Of a stretch of DNA of 64,000 bases, positions 34,252-43,464 are shown piece by piece. Position numbers and translations under genes: made by a program. Positions within the stretch are counted from its first letter, which is position 1. Every line of letters begins with the position of its first letter. Origin of the DNA: Corynebacterium sp. HMSC04H06 (GTDB lineage Bacteria > Actinomycetota > Actinomycetes > Mycobacteriales > Mycobacteriaceae); assembly GCF_001815935.1 (NCBI RefSeq), contig NZ_KV823417.1, forward strand, positions 1 through 64,000. The letters are read 5' to 3'. A model generated the notes under the pieces. It did no database searches and had not been told where the DNA came from. It saw only the letters and a list, made by a program, of their open reading frames with translations.

Positions 34252-35748
34252 TTAATCCACGCGAAACTCGGTAAGCTCCGCCGCGACCTGCTGCGGCACG
34301 CGGGCGCTTATCCGAGTGCCGTCTTCCAAGTAGTCCTCGCTGCGCACCGTGCCCTCCTCGTGGAGGCGGGCCACCACGTCGCCGCGGGTGTACGGCACGA
34401 GCAACTCGACGTCCGCGTCCAGGGTGTTGAGGAAGAGCTCGACCCGGGTGGTCAGCTCGTCGACGCCCTCGCCGGTCTTCGCCGAGACGAAGACCACGTT
34501 GTCGCGGTCCAGGGTGTGGCGGACCTCCGCCAGCACCAGGGGATCGGCCTGGTCGATCTTGTTGATCACGATGATTTCCGGCGGCGGGTTCTCCCCCGTC
34601 TCCTTGACGATGTCGTAGGTGACTTTGTTGACCGCGGAGATCTGCTTGAGCGGGAAGGGATCCGAGCCGTCGACCACGTGCAGCATGAGATCCGCGCCCA
34701 GCACCTCCTCCAGCGTGGACTTGAAGGCCTCGACCAGCTGCGTGGGCAGGTGGCGGACGAAGCCGACGGTGTCGGTGAAGACCACCTGGCGGCCGTCGCC
34801 CAGCTGCGCGCGGCGGGTGGTGGGATCCAGCGTGGCGAACAGGGCGTCTTCCACCAGCACGCCGGCCCCGGTCATCGCGTTGATGAGCGAGGACTTGCCC
34901 GCGTTCGTGTAGCCGGCAATGGCGATCTGCGCCACCGTGGACGCGGCGCGGCGGGAGCGCTTGACCTCACGCGCGGTCTTCATGTTCCGCAGCGCCTTGC
35001 GCAGGCGGGCCATCTCCGTGCGGATGCGGCGGCGGTCGGTCTCAATCTTGGTCTCACCCGGGCCACGCAGGCCCACGCCGCCGTTGGAGCCGGCGCGGCC
35101 GCCCGCCTGGCGCGACAGGTTGCCGCCCCAACCACGGGTGTGTGTGTAAAGGTACTCCAGCTGGGCGAGCGAGACCTGCGCCTTACCTTCCTTAGACTTC
35201 GCGTGCTGGGCGAAGATATCCAGAATCAGCATCGTGCGGTCGATGACCTTAGTGTTGAGGGCGCGCTCCAGCGCGGTCAGCTGGCCGGGGTTGAGCTCGC
35301 CGTCGCAGATGACCGTGTCCGCGCCGGTGGCCTCCACGATCTCTTTGAGCTCCTTGACCTTGCCGGAGCCGATGAACGTGCCGGAGTCTGGCTTGTCGCG
35401 CTTCTGGTAGATGAGCTCGACGACCTCGGCGCCGGCGGTCTCGGCCAAGGCGGCCAGCTCGTCCAGGGTGGCCTCGACCTCGGCGATGGTGCCCTCGGTC
35501 CACACACCGACCAGGATGACCTGCTCCAGGCGCAGCTTTCGGTACTCAACTTCGTAGCCATCCGTGGTGTCCTCGGCGCGGATGGTGGTCTCCCGGGTCA
35601 CGCTGCGCAAAGCGTTACGCTCTGCCAGATCCATCTCACCGGTGCTTAGTTCCTCGTCCGCGTGCGCGGGCCGTTGCGGCGCGTTGTCGCGGAAGGCGTG
35701 GGCGAGCAGCTTTTCGTGCTCGTTACTAAATTGTGAAGATTCAGTCAT
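34252..35748 (-). CDS. hflX: Ribosome-associated GTPase HflX
   Basis: A 498-residue GTPase that splits stalled ribosomes in stress. The N-terminal HflX nucleotide-binding-like domain contains the Gly-rich linker GGNLSRQAGGRAGSNGGVGL and the signature GPGETKIETDRR. The G domain then shows G1 GYTNAGKSSL, the G3 region FTDTVGFVRHLP and G4 NKID. An N-terminal extension of about 60 residues is usual in actinobacteria. The gene is divergent from the Cys/Gly-tailed protein gene. Confidence 0.94.
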   Translation of the reverse strand: MTESSQFSNEHEKLLAHAFRDNAPQRPAHADEELSTGEMDLAERNALRSVTRETTIRAEDTTDGYEVEYRKLRLEQVILVGVWTEGTIAEVEATLDELAALAETAGAEVVELIYQKRDKPDSGTFIGSGKVKELKEIVEATGADTVICDGELNPGQLTALERALNTKVIDRTMLILDIFAQHAKSKEGKAQVSLAQLEYLYTHTRGWGGNLSRQAGGRAGSNGGVGLRGPGETKIETDRRRIRTEMARLRKALRNMKTAREVKRSRRAASTVAQIAIAGYTNAGKSSLINAMTGAGVLVEDALFATLDPTTRRAQLGDGRQVVFTDTVGFVRHLPTQLVEAFKSTLEEVLGADLMLHVVDGSDPFPLKQISAVNKVTYDIVKETGENPPPEIIVINKIDQADPLVLAEVRHTLDRDNVVFVSAKTGEGVDELTTRVELFLNTLDADVELLVPYTRGDVVARLHEEGTVRSEDYLEDGTRISARVPQQVAAELTEFRVD

Positions 35749-35908
35749 ATTGGTACTTATTCTTCCACGTCACTGCGCTAAACCCCAAGTGACACCGGCT
35801 AACTGAAGACCGCCGCTTCCGCGGGTGCCGTCTGGGGACAGCGGGCGGGGCCCACGGACGGCCGCCGCGAATTTAAGTGCCGGCACTCGTAAGGGATAGA
35901 ATATCGAT

Positions 35909-36784
35909 ATGACCACGCATGCCAGCCAGTCCGGCCCGACGACCGCGGCCGATACCCCAGCCTCTTCCCAGCAGCCGACCCCGGAAGCGCCCGCCGCCCG
36001 CGCAGAACAACCGGCCGGGACGGTGCACAAGCTGCCGGAAATGGCGGCGTTGGGCTTTAACTTCGACCGCTGGCAACAAGCCGTCGAGGCGGCGATCGCC
36101 ACGGATCACCTGCAGGTCACTGGCGAGGTCCGCGGCGGGCAGCTCATCCAGTTCACCGACCCGAGCGGCGCGCAGCTCAACATCCTCGCCGTGGAGCCGT
36201 TTGCCACCTTCGTCGGCTTCAACGCCGTAACGCAGTCCTTCGCCCACGTCGACATGGTCAACGACGTGCTCGCCCACCTGGAGGTCATCGACCCCTTCGG
36301 CACGGTGCTGGCCACGGTGACCGCGAACCTCGCCCAGGGCCCGCTGCTGGCGGAGGAAGAAACCCAGCAGTGGCAGCAGGTCAGTCTGACCGCCTTGGCA
36401 TTGGAGACCCGCCGCTACGCCTCTGCCGAGGCCTTTGAGGCCGAAACCGGCCAGTTCCCGGCGGTGGCCAAGTCCAGCGGCGCGGAGATCATCGCCTCCG
36501 GCTCCGGGGCCCTGGCCCCGACCCCGGCCTTCGAGTTCGCCGGGCGCGTGATGGAAAGCCAGTGGCTGACCAACGAGCTGACCGGCCAGCGCTTTGCCCA
36601 CGTGGTGCTCGACGGCGCCTTCCCGCTGGATGTTTGCTTGCCCGACGACGGCGGCGAGCTGCCGGAAAAGAACACGGTCCTGGCCGCCTCGGCCCTGCTG
36701 ACCGCTAGCGTGGCCGCCCCGACCGGCGGCTGTGGCTCCGGCGGGGGCTGCGGGTGCGGCTCCGGCGGTTGCGGTTGTTCCTAG
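35909..36784 (+). CDS. Conserved protein with Cys/Gly C-terminal tail
   Basis: A 291-residue soluble protein that I cannot assign to a characterised family. Residues 1-38 are Ser/Thr/Pro/Ala-rich and disordered. Residues 40-270 look like two similar-sized alpha/beta domains without cysteine except one (LDVCLPDD, about residue 250). The final 19 residues are only Gly, Cys and Ser, with five cysteines (GGCGSGGGCGCGSGGCGCS), a probable metal-binding or redox tail. The ATG follows TAGAAT by 6 nt, so the mRNA is probably leaderless. There is no signal peptide. A membrane protein gene follows after 98 nt. Confidence 0.8.
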   Translation: MTTHASQSGPTTAADTPASSQQPTPEAPAARAEQPAGTVHKLPEMAALGFNFDRWQQAVEAAIATDHLQVTGEVRGGQLIQFTDPSGAQLNILAVEPFATFVGFNAVTQSFAHVDMVNDVLAHLEVIDPFGTVLATVTANLAQGPLLAEEETQQWQQVSLTALALETRRYASAEAFEAETGQFPAVAKSSGAEIIASGSGALAPTPAFEFAGRVMESQWLTNELTGQRFAHVVLDGAFPLDVCLPDDGGELPEKNTVLAASALLTASVAAPTGGCGSGGGCGCGSGGCGCS

Positions 36785-36865
36785 TCGACGGCCGTCCCAC
36801 ACGGTAAGATGCCCCTCAAAGTCCTGTCCGTTTATTCGTAGCTTCCGATATTTAACCGGCCCTTC

Positions 36866-36875
36866 AAGGAGGTGA
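36866..36875 (+). promoter_or_regulatory. Perfect Shine-Dalgarno sequence
   Basis: AAGGAGGTGA, fully complementary to the 3' end of 16S rRNA, lies 7 nt before the ATG at 36883. It fixes that start and predicts strong translation, unlike the many leaderless or weakly preceded genes nearby. A TAAGAT -10-like hexamer lies about 80 nt before the start. Confidence 0.85.
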
Positions 36876-36882
36876 CCCCACC

Positions 36883-37452
36883 ATGCCACTGCCTTTCCCC
36901 CGATCCGCTGGCCAGCGCCGCGCCCTGGCGATCGTTTCGACGATCATCGCCGCCGCCTTCCTCATCGGGCTGCTCAAGGTAGTCGGCTTAGTGGTCGCGC
37001 TCCTGCTGGCCGGGGCGGTGTGGGTCATGCTCTCCATGCGCCCGGACGCCCACGAACACCGGGTGCTGCGCTCTTCCATCCAGCTGTCGGCGGAAGACAT
37101 CACGGACGTCATGGACGAATTCGACCACTTCAGCAACGCCCAGGACGCCGACACCATCGCGGACCGCACCCTGCACCGCCCGGCGCTGCTGGATTACGAC
37201 TGCGGCGACGAGGCGGTAGAAAACTTCCACTACCAGTACGCCTCCGCGCGCCGCTTCCTCAACCGGCTGAATGCCCGCTTGGCCAGCACGGAGCTAGAAA
37301 CCCAGGACTTGGAGTCGCTGCTGCGGGTCACCGACCAGCGCGCGCTCGATATCAAGGAGTCCTGGATCAACGCCCGCCGGTCCGCCCAGCGGCTGGGCGC
37401 GCGCTATAACAGCGAGGGCCCCGACAACAGCCTGGGCGACGAGGCCAGCTAG
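36883..37452 (+). CDS. Conserved membrane-anchored hypothetical protein
   Basis: A 189-residue protein with one or two N-terminal membrane helices (about residues 11-27 and 30-48) and a long cytoplasmic helical domain rich in Asp, Glu and Arg. Conserved-looking blocks are [16 protein letters not shown] and [18 protein letters not shown]. Function unknown. Gene position between hflX and dapF is shared with other corynebacteria as far as I recall. Its stop codon overlaps the converging dapF stop by 4 nt. Confidence 0.78.
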   Translation: MPLPFPRSAGQRRALAIVSTIIAAAFLIGLLKVVGLVVALLLAGAVWVMLSMRPDAHEHRVLRSSIQLSAEDITDVMDEFDHFSNAQDADTIADRTLHRPALLDYDCGDEAVENFHYQYASARRFLNRLNARLASTELETQDLESLLRVTDQRALDIKESWINARRSAQRLGARYNSEGPDNSLGDEAS

Positions 37453-38294
37453 AGGCTGGTCTCCCCGTCCGCGACGATCCGCGACGGGCCGGTCAGTACC
37501 GAGCCGCCGTCGGTGATGGTGACCTCCACGGTCCCGCCCGGCACGTGGACGCGCACGGTACCCTCCCCGCGGCCGGCATCGGCCAGCGCGACGCGCGCGG
37601 CGGCCACGGTTCCCGTACCGCACGAGCGCGTCTCCCCTACGCCGCGCTCGACCACGCGCATGTGCACCTCGCCGTCTGCGGCCGGGGTGACGATTTCCAC
37701 GTTGACCCCCGCCGGGAAAAAATCCGTGTCCCAGGTCGGGGTGCCCAGCTCCCACTCGGCAAGCTCCGCCGGTTCCAGGCCCGGCACGACCGCGGCCAAG
37801 TGGGGGTTTCCCACGTCCACGCCAAGGCCCGCTACCCGGTGGGTGCCCACCTGCGCGGTCGAGCCCCCTAGCACCTTCGCCTCGCCCATCTGGACGCTGA
37901 CGGTGGCGTCCGTGGCATCGGCAGCGTGCACCGTCACCTCCTTGGTGCCGGCGCGGGTGCCGACGTTGAAGGTGGAGCCATCGACCAGGCCGTGGGCGCT
38001 GAGCCAGTGGGCGAAGACCCGGGTGCCGTTGCCGCACATCTCCGCCACGGAGCCATCCGCATTACGGTAGTCCATGAACCAATCCTCGCGGTCCAAGCCA
38101 GCGGGCAGCTCCTCGATCTCGCCGGCCTCCAGCAGCTGCCCGGCGCGCACCACGCGCAACACGCCGTCAGCGCCGAGCCCGGCGCGCCTGTCGCACAGCC
38201 GCTGCACGCGCTTTTCGGGCAGATCCACGAGCTCCTCGAAGCTCGGGATGATGAGGAAATCGTTCTCGGTTCCGTGACCTTTACTAACTCGCAT
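37449..38294 (-). CDS. dapF: Diaminopimelate epimerase
   Basis: A 281-residue enzyme converting LL- to meso-diaminopimelate for lysine and peptidoglycan. The two catalytic cysteines of this cofactor-free racemase are C87 in AEMCGNGTR and C225 in TRSCGTGT. The start at 38294 gives the family N-terminus with the substrate-binding KGHGTENDF; the longer frame to 38372 adds an Arg/Pro-rich segment without homology. It is downstream of miaA on the same strand, 83 nt away, in the order typical for actinobacteria. Confidence 0.96.
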   Translation of the reverse strand: MRVSKGHGTENDFLIIPSFEELVDLPEKRVQRLCDRRAGLGADGVLRVVRAGQLLEAGEIEELPAGLDREDWFMDYRNADGSVAEMCGNGTRVFAHWLSAHGLVDGSTFNVGTRAGTKEVTVHAADATDATVSVQMGEAKVLGGSTAQVGTHRVAGLGVDVGNPHLAAVVPGLEPAELAEWELGTPTWDTDFFPAGVNVEIVTPAADGEVHMRVVERGVGETRSCGTGTVAAARVALADAGRGEGTVRVHVPGGTVEVTITDGGSVLTGPSRIVADGETSL

Positions 38295-38377
38295 GGCACC
38301 GAGTCTACTGTTTCGTCTACTGTTTTCCCGACCAGGCCCCAGCCAGCGGGGCTGGGGTGCGCGGGGCGGCAAGGCTA

Positions 38378-39286
38378 CTAGCCCAGGCCTAAGGCCTGCT
38401 GGGCCGCGGCGAAGGTGTCGCCGGCCGCATCCAACCAGTAGATGCGCTTGTCCCGGCGGAACCAGGAGCGTTGGCGCCGCACGTAGCGGCGCGTGCCGAA
38501 GACGGTCTTTTCTTCCGCCTCATCTAGAAAGAGCTGGCCGTCGAGGTACTGCAGGACCTGCGCGTAGCCGATGGCCCGGCCCGCCGTGGAGTCCGCCCGC
38601 AGGCCCATCTCTTTGAGGCCTTCGACCTCGCCGACCAGCCCCTGGGCGAACATCTGCCGGGTGCGCAGCTCAATGCGCGGGTTGAGCCATTCGGCCGGGG
38701 CGTGCAGCCCCAGCAGCCGCGTCCCCCAGCGGGGCGGGGCGTTCTTGGGCGGCTGGCTGGCCTGGAAGGGCCGGCCGGTCAGCTCGATGACTTCCAGGGC
38801 GCGCACGGTGCGCCGCGGGTCTTGGTCCTCGATGGTCTCGGCGGCCTGCGGGTCCCGCTCGGCCAGCAGGTCGTGTAGGGCCGCCGTGCCGATGTCTAGC
38901 CGGAGGTCTTCGTATTTCTGGCGGACGTCCGGGTCCGTTGGCGGGAACTGCCAATCATCGACCAGGGACTGGACGTAGAGCATCGACCCGCCGACCAGGA
39001 TGGGGGTCTTGCCCCGGGACTGGATGTCTTCCACGTCGGCTATCGCCGCGGTCTGGTAGCGGGCCACGGAGGCGGTCTCCGTGACGTTCCAGACGTCCAG
39101 CTGGTGGTGCGGGATGCCTTCGCGCTCTTCGACAGAAAGCTTAGCCGTGCCGATATCCATGCCGCGGTACAGCTGCATGGAGTCGACGTTGACCACTTCC
39201 CCGTCGAGTGCGTGCGCCAGGGCCACGCCGAGCGCGGATTTGCCGGAGGCCGTCGGCCCCACCACGGCAATGGGGGTTGGCAGCAT
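38378..39286 (-). CDS. miaA: tRNA dimethylallyltransferase
   Basis: A 302-residue enzyme that prenylates A37 of tRNAs reading codons beginning with U; MiaB in this window then methylthiolates the product. The P-loop GPTASGKS is at residues 10-17, followed by [15 protein letters not shown], which contacts the tRNA and dimethylallyl diphosphate. The ATG at 39286 overlaps the TAA of the upstream gene by 1 nt (TAATG), so the two are translationally coupled. Confidence 0.95.
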   Translation of the reverse strand: MLPTPIAVVGPTASGKSALGVALAHALDGEVVNVDSMQLYRGMDIGTAKLSVEEREGIPHHQLDVWNVTETASVARYQTAAIADVEDIQSRGKTPILVGGSMLYVQSLVDDWQFPPTDPDVRQKYEDLRLDIGTAALHDLLAERDPQAAETIEDQDPRRTVRALEVIELTGRPFQASQPPKNAPPRWGTRLLGLHAPAEWLNPRIELRTRQMFAQGLVGEVEGLKEMGLRADSTAGRAIGYAQVLQYLDGQLFLDEAEEKTVFGTRRYVRRQRSWFRRDKRIYWLDAAGDTFAAAQQALGLG

Positions 39287-39939
39287 TAGTCCACCTCCCA
39301 GCGCGCGACGTAGCGCCCCACACCCAGGGAGTCGTCCGCGGCGATGAGCTCCGCCTCCCGCCGGCCCCAGCGGGAGGCGCACTCGGCCAGCTCCAGCCAG
39401 AGCGCCGGCTCGACGATGCCGGCCTCGAACAGGTGCCCCGCGTCCCATGCGTGCGGGGTGGTGCTGCCTCCTCCAAGCAGCTCGCAGCACCACTGGTGCG
39501 CCGCGGCTGCTGCGGGCAGCTCGGCCAGCGGGGCGCGGCTGTCTAGCCCGGCGCTGCCGTCGACGACCACCACGGTGATGGCCTGCTGGTCGGGCGTGCC
39601 GAGGTGCTCGCGCACGGCCCGCACCTCTACCCCGTCGACGGGCTCGGCGACGTAGCGGGCCACCAGCTCCGCCAGGTAATGCCCGCCCGACACCCGGACC
39701 TGCGGCGCGCCCCAGGCCGCGAAGGAGCCGGCGTGTTTGGTGCGCCAGCGCGGCGCCTGCGAGCAGACCACGTCGACCGGCACGCGGGCGTGCTCGGCTA
39801 GGGCGTGCGCGCGAAGCGTGGCTACCGCCTGCCCCAGCGCCGCGCGGGCGTGGTCTAGCAATTGGGCCCCGGCGGCATCGCTAGGCGCGAGTTCGCGCAC
39901 CAAGGCGGGGGAACCGGGGATTATCACGAAGGTAGACAT
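39286..39939 (-). CDS. Conserved hypothetical protein upstream of miaA
   Basis: A 217-residue Ala-rich soluble protein. Actinobacteria, including mycobacteria (Rv2728c by position), carry a protein of this kind just before miaA, but its function is not known to me. It has a central [17 protein letters not shown] and a [19 protein letters not shown] stretch that could form a ligand pocket. Fold resemblance to the class III extradiol dioxygenase-like group (LigB) is possible but unproven. The start is an ATG at 39939. Confidence 0.72.
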   Translation of the reverse strand: MSTFVIIPGSPALVRELAPSDAAGAQLLDHARAALGQAVATLRAHALAEHARVPVDVVCSQAPRWRTKHAGSFAAWGAPQVRVSGGHYLAELVARYVAEPVDGVEVRAVREHLGTPDQQAITVVVVDGSAGLDSRAPLAELPAAAAAHQWCCELLGGGSTTPHAWDAGHLFEAGIVEPALWLELAECASRWGRREAELIAADDSLGVGRYVARWEVD

Positions 39940-40135
39940 ACGCGGATAATCTTAGCCGCTGGCGGGGCTGCCCCACAGTTCACCCGGCCGCCTGGGAGTC
40001 CGCACGTGGCGGGTGAATACCGAGTAAAGTAATGAATCGGCACTTCGCGCTTTTTAGGGCGCGAAATCGCATACTCACGTAGAAGGCAGCCGTGTCGCGC
40101 GGCGGCGATTTTTGCACAAGGATGGTGTTTGACTC

Positions 40136-41491
40136 ATGGCCCCTCAATCACAGGTACCGCACCCCGGCAACATGCCGAAGCCCGGCCCTCGGCCGCAGGC
40201 CCCGAAGCCGGGTCAAACCCCGCAGCCCGGGGCTCAGCCGGCAACGCCGGTAGCACTGTCCCAGACGCCGAAGTCCGACCCGACCAAGTGGGGCCGGGTG
40301 GCTGCAGACGGCACCGTCTACGTCACCACCGGTGACGGCGAGCGCGCCGTGGGCTCCTGGCAGGCGGGTACGGCCGCCGAGGGCCTGGCCCACTTCGGCA
40401 AGCGCTACGACGACCTGGCCACCGAGGTCGAGCTGCTCGAGGCCCGCCTCAAGGCCAACCCGCAGGAGGCGGATTCCATCAAGGACACCGCCGCCACCCT
40501 GCGCGCGGACCTGGCCACCGCCGCCGTGGTGGGCGACCTGGACGCGCTGGACAAGCGCCTGGCCGCCATCATGGACCACTCCGCCGCCGCGCGGGAGAAG
40601 GCCCAGGCTGACAAGGCCGAGCGCCGCGCCGCGGCCATCGCGGAGAAGGAAAAGCTCGCGGCTGAGGCCGAGGAGATCGCGGAAAACTCCACCGAGTGGA
40701 AGGCCGCCGGCGACCGCATCCGCGCCATCCTGGACGAGTGGAAGACCATCAAAGGCATCGACCGCAAGACCGATGACCAGCTGTGGAAGCGCTACTCCCG
40801 CGCCCGCGACGCCTTCAACCGCCGCCGCGGCTCTCACTTCGCGGAGCTGGACCGCTCTCGCGCTGCCGCCCGGAAGAAGAAGGAAGAGCTGGTCGAGCGC
40901 GCCGAGGCACTCCAGAACTCCACCGACTGGGGCCCGACCGCCCGCGCCTATCGCGACCTGATGCAAGAGTGGAAGGCCGCCGGCCGCGCCCCGCGCGACG
41001 TGGATGATCGCCTCTGGGCGCGGTTCCGCGCCGCCCAGGACCACTTCTTCAACGCCCGCAACCAGGTCAACGCGGAGCGCGACAAGGAATTCGCCGCCAA
41101 CGCCCAAGCCAAGGACACGCTGCTGGCGGAGTACTCCCCGCAGATCGACCCGGCGGCCAACCTGAACACCGCCAAGGCCAAGCTGCGCGAGCTGCAGGAA
41201 AAGTGGGAGGAGATTGGCTTCGTCCCGCGCAACCAGATCCGCGAGTACGAGGACAAGATCGCCGAAGTCGAAAAGCGCGTCTCCGACGCCGAGGAGTCCC
41301 AGTGGCGCCGCACCGACCCGGAGGCCCAGGCGCGCGTGGAACAGTTCCGCTCCCGTGCTCAGGACTTTAACCAGCAGGCGGATGCGGCCGCCGCCACGGG
41401 CAACACGCAGAAGGAAAAGAAGCTGCGCGCCCAGGCCGAGCAGTGGGAGCAGTGGGCCCAGACCGCCGCCGCGGTACTGGATGAGCAGTAG
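40136..41491 (+). CDS. DUF349 domain protein
   Basis: A 451-residue, largely helical protein. After a Pro-rich N-terminus (residues 1-45) and a small domain (KWGRVAADGTVYVTT), several DUF349 units follow, each with a W-K-x-A-G-like element (STEWKAAGDRIRAILDEWK, then MQEWKAAGRAPRDVDDRLW and LQEKWEEIGFVPR). DUF349 proteins are widespread coiled proteins of unclear function. The region upstream (40041-40062) contains the hairpin TTCGCGC/GCGCGAA. The ATG has only a distant GGA upstream. The gene is conserved near miaA-miaB in actinobacteria. Confidence 0.85.
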   Translation: MAPQSQVPHPGNMPKPGPRPQAPKPGQTPQPGAQPATPVALSQTPKSDPTKWGRVAADGTVYVTTGDGERAVGSWQAGTAAEGLAHFGKRYDDLATEVELLEARLKANPQEADSIKDTAATLRADLATAAVVGDLDALDKRLAAIMDHSAAAREKAQADKAERRAAAIAEKEKLAAEAEEIAENSTEWKAAGDRIRAILDEWKTIKGIDRKTDDQLWKRYSRARDAFNRRRGSHFAELDRSRAAARKKKEELVERAEALQNSTDWGPTARAYRDLMQEWKAAGRAPRDVDDRLWARFRAAQDHFFNARNQVNAERDKEFAANAQAKDTLLAEYSPQIDPAANLNTAKAKLRELQEKWEEIGFVPRNQIREYEDKIAEVEKRVSDAEESQWRRTDPEAQARVEQFRSRAQDFNQQADAAAATGNTQKEKKLRAQAEQWEQWAQTAAAVLDEQ

Positions 41492-41496
41492 TACCC

Positions 41497-42724
41497 GTGC
41501 CTGATTTCCCCCACCTGCACCTGGCCCACCTTGCCGCTCCCCGCACCAGCGACGGCCGTCCGGTCGCCCCGGGCCAGCCTGCGGTATTCACCGAGCCCAG
41601 CGATGCCATCCGGACGCTGAGCTTCCTGTCGAACCTGGCCGCTCAGGAAGCCACCAGGGATCCGGCGGCCTCCATGTCCGCGGAGCTGGCGCTGCACGCG
41701 CTGTGCGGCACCCCGGAGATGCTCACTGACCTTTTCGCGGTTGTCTCCGGCCCCGTTCCCGTGGGCGAGCTCTCCCCGCTGGGCTACCCGCTGCTGGCCA
41801 GCACCGGTGACATCCCGGAGCTCGACTACGTGGGCTTCATCCAGCTCAGCCGCCCGCAGCTCGAGGATTTGGGCAACGCCGAGCTCGACTGCGTGTTGGA
41901 CGCGGGCTACCTCCCCCTGCCGGGCACCCCGCTGGAGCCGGAGGCCGCGGATTTGTTGGCCTGGATGCTGGATACCGGCTGCGATCTCGCCCAGCGCCTG
42001 GGCCGTGCCCGCGTGCTCACCGGGATGATGCACACGCCGGACGACGAGGTCCTGCCCGCCTCCCTCGCGGAGGTCTTCACGCGCAGCCGGTTTAGCCGCC
42101 GGCACGCCGAGACCCAGCTGGTCACCCACATAACGGCGGCGGGCGGCCAGGCCACCCCGGACTCCCCGGTTCTCCCGGATCTCGCGAATCTCCCAGGTCT
42201 CCCCGGCCTGCCCGAGGGTTGGCAGTTCGCTGCCTTCCACAACTACGACCTGCCCGCCGATATCGAGCCCCAGGTCGTCGAGCTTCTCACGGTGGCCTCG
42301 CAGGACGCCGACTACGGGGCGATGACCGTCGAGCCGGTAGCCTGGACTGCCGACAGGCTCAACGAGGCCCGCCGCCCGTGTGCACGAGCGCCGGTCCGAG
42401 ACCGTCCTCGTGGCGGCTATCGATGCCACCGGGGCCAGCCGCCGCGTGCGCAGCCTCGCCGAGTGCGGCCGCCACCACGGCGGGTACGCGGAGATAGCCG
42501 AATGGACACTCATGGTCACCGACCGGGATTGGCGCCGCCAGGGGCTGGCCACGGCCACCGCGCGGGCCGCGCTAGTTATGGCGCGAGATTTCTGGCCGGA
42601 ACTTAACCGGGTCTACGGCTCCGCCGCGCTCAGCGACGTGCCCGCGCGGGCGCTGCACGCGCGCCTGGACAGCCAGCCCATCGCCGTGACCACGGCCTGG
42701 CAGCGCGACCTGCAGTTTCGTTAG
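41497..42724 (+). pseudogene. GNAT-family acetyltransferase gene with frameshift
   Basis: The first frame (GTG at 41497) encodes about 290 residues of an N-terminal domain seen in actinobacterial GNAT fusion proteins, ending sensibly at TADRLNEARR. After about 42377 it becomes Arg/Pro-rich nonsense and stops at 42606. The acetyltransferase core continues in the +1 frame from 42380 to 42724, including the acetyl-CoA loop RDWRRQGLATATARAAL. One extra base in the run GCCCGCCGCCCGTG explains it. This is either a real lesion, giving a non-functional gene, or a sequencing error. The intact product would be about 408 residues. Confidence 0.75.
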
Positions 42725-43440
42725 TTCCGCGGCTGGCCGGTCCCGTTGGTCTCGCCGTGGGTGCGGCGGTAGCGGGCCGCGGCCTGCTGGCGGCGGTCAT
42801 CGACCAGCAGCGGGTTACTGTCTGGGTCCACGGTGGCGCGGATGCGGTTCTGGACCTGTCCGACCTCGTCCATAGTCCCGGCCGCCGCGCGAGCGCGCTC
42901 CTGGGCCTCCTGCTGCTCCGGGCTGCGGCGCAGGGCCACCAGGCAGTAGGCGATAAAGGTCAGGCCGCAGGCGACGACCCCGCAGACGGCGCCGATGCCG
43001 ACCCCGTAGCTCTGGGAGCCGCGCACCCAGAACATGAACAACGAGACCGCGAAGGCCACCGTCGCCATCATCCAGCCGGCCAGGCCGAATGCGGCCCGGC
43101 GGGTAATCAGCGTCAGGGTGGTCAGCACGCCCACGCCTAGGGTCATCAGCACGGCGAAGACGTATTCCACGATGGAGATCTCCACCTCACCGGACTGCCC
43201 GGTCAGCACTTGGAAACCGCGGACCGGGCCCGCGTGCGGCAGCAGCAGGTAGGCCACGAACAGGGCCACGGCCACCCAGAGGGTGACGATATGGCCGCGC
43301 AGGTCCATCGTGCGCGCCGCGCGCTTTTCCGCCGCGGCGGCGGCCTGCTTTTCCTTGCTGTTTTCAATATAGAGCAGCGGTTCCGGCTGCTCTACTTCCG
43401 AGCTGGAGGATGGCGTTTCCGGGCGATTTGAATCAGTCAC
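42721..43440 (-). CDS. Conserved four-helix membrane protein
   Basis: A 239-residue protein with an acidic and Ser-rich N-terminus, four predicted membrane helices (about residues 52-68, 88-108, 117-137 and 148-168) and a basic Gln/Arg-rich cytoplasmic tail. Homologues occur directly downstream of miaB in mycobacteria (Rv2732c by position). Function unknown. Its stop overlaps the converging GNAT frame by 4 nt, and it follows miaB by 24 nt, probably in the same operon. Confidence 0.78.
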   Translation of the reverse strand: MTDSNRPETPSSSSEVEQPEPLLYIENSKEKQAAAAAEKRAARTMDLRGHIVTLWVAVALFVAYLLLPHAGPVRGFQVLTGQSGEVEISIVEYVFAVLMTLGVGVLTTLTLITRRAAFGLAGWMMATVAFAVSLFMFWVRGSQSYGVGIGAVCGVVACGLTFIAYCLVALRRSPEQQEAQERARAAAGTMDEVGQVQNRIRATVDPDSNPLLVDDRRQQAAARYRRTHGETNGTGQPRN

Positions 43441-43464
43441 AGTCTTCGACCTTACTCGGTTTGT

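Noticed and set aside
32921..34255. 444-residue plus-strand frame opposite uraA
   Set aside because: Antisense shadow of a membrane transporter; His/Gly/Asp-rich with no domain.
34228..35649. 473-residue plus-strand frame opposite hflX
   Set aside because: Antisense shadow of a clear GTPase gene; composition is that of a complement frame.
40085..40115. Attenuator before the DUF349 gene
   Set aside because: GCCG/CGGC followed by GATTTTTGC resembles a terminator, but the stem is only 4-5 bp and too weak to call.
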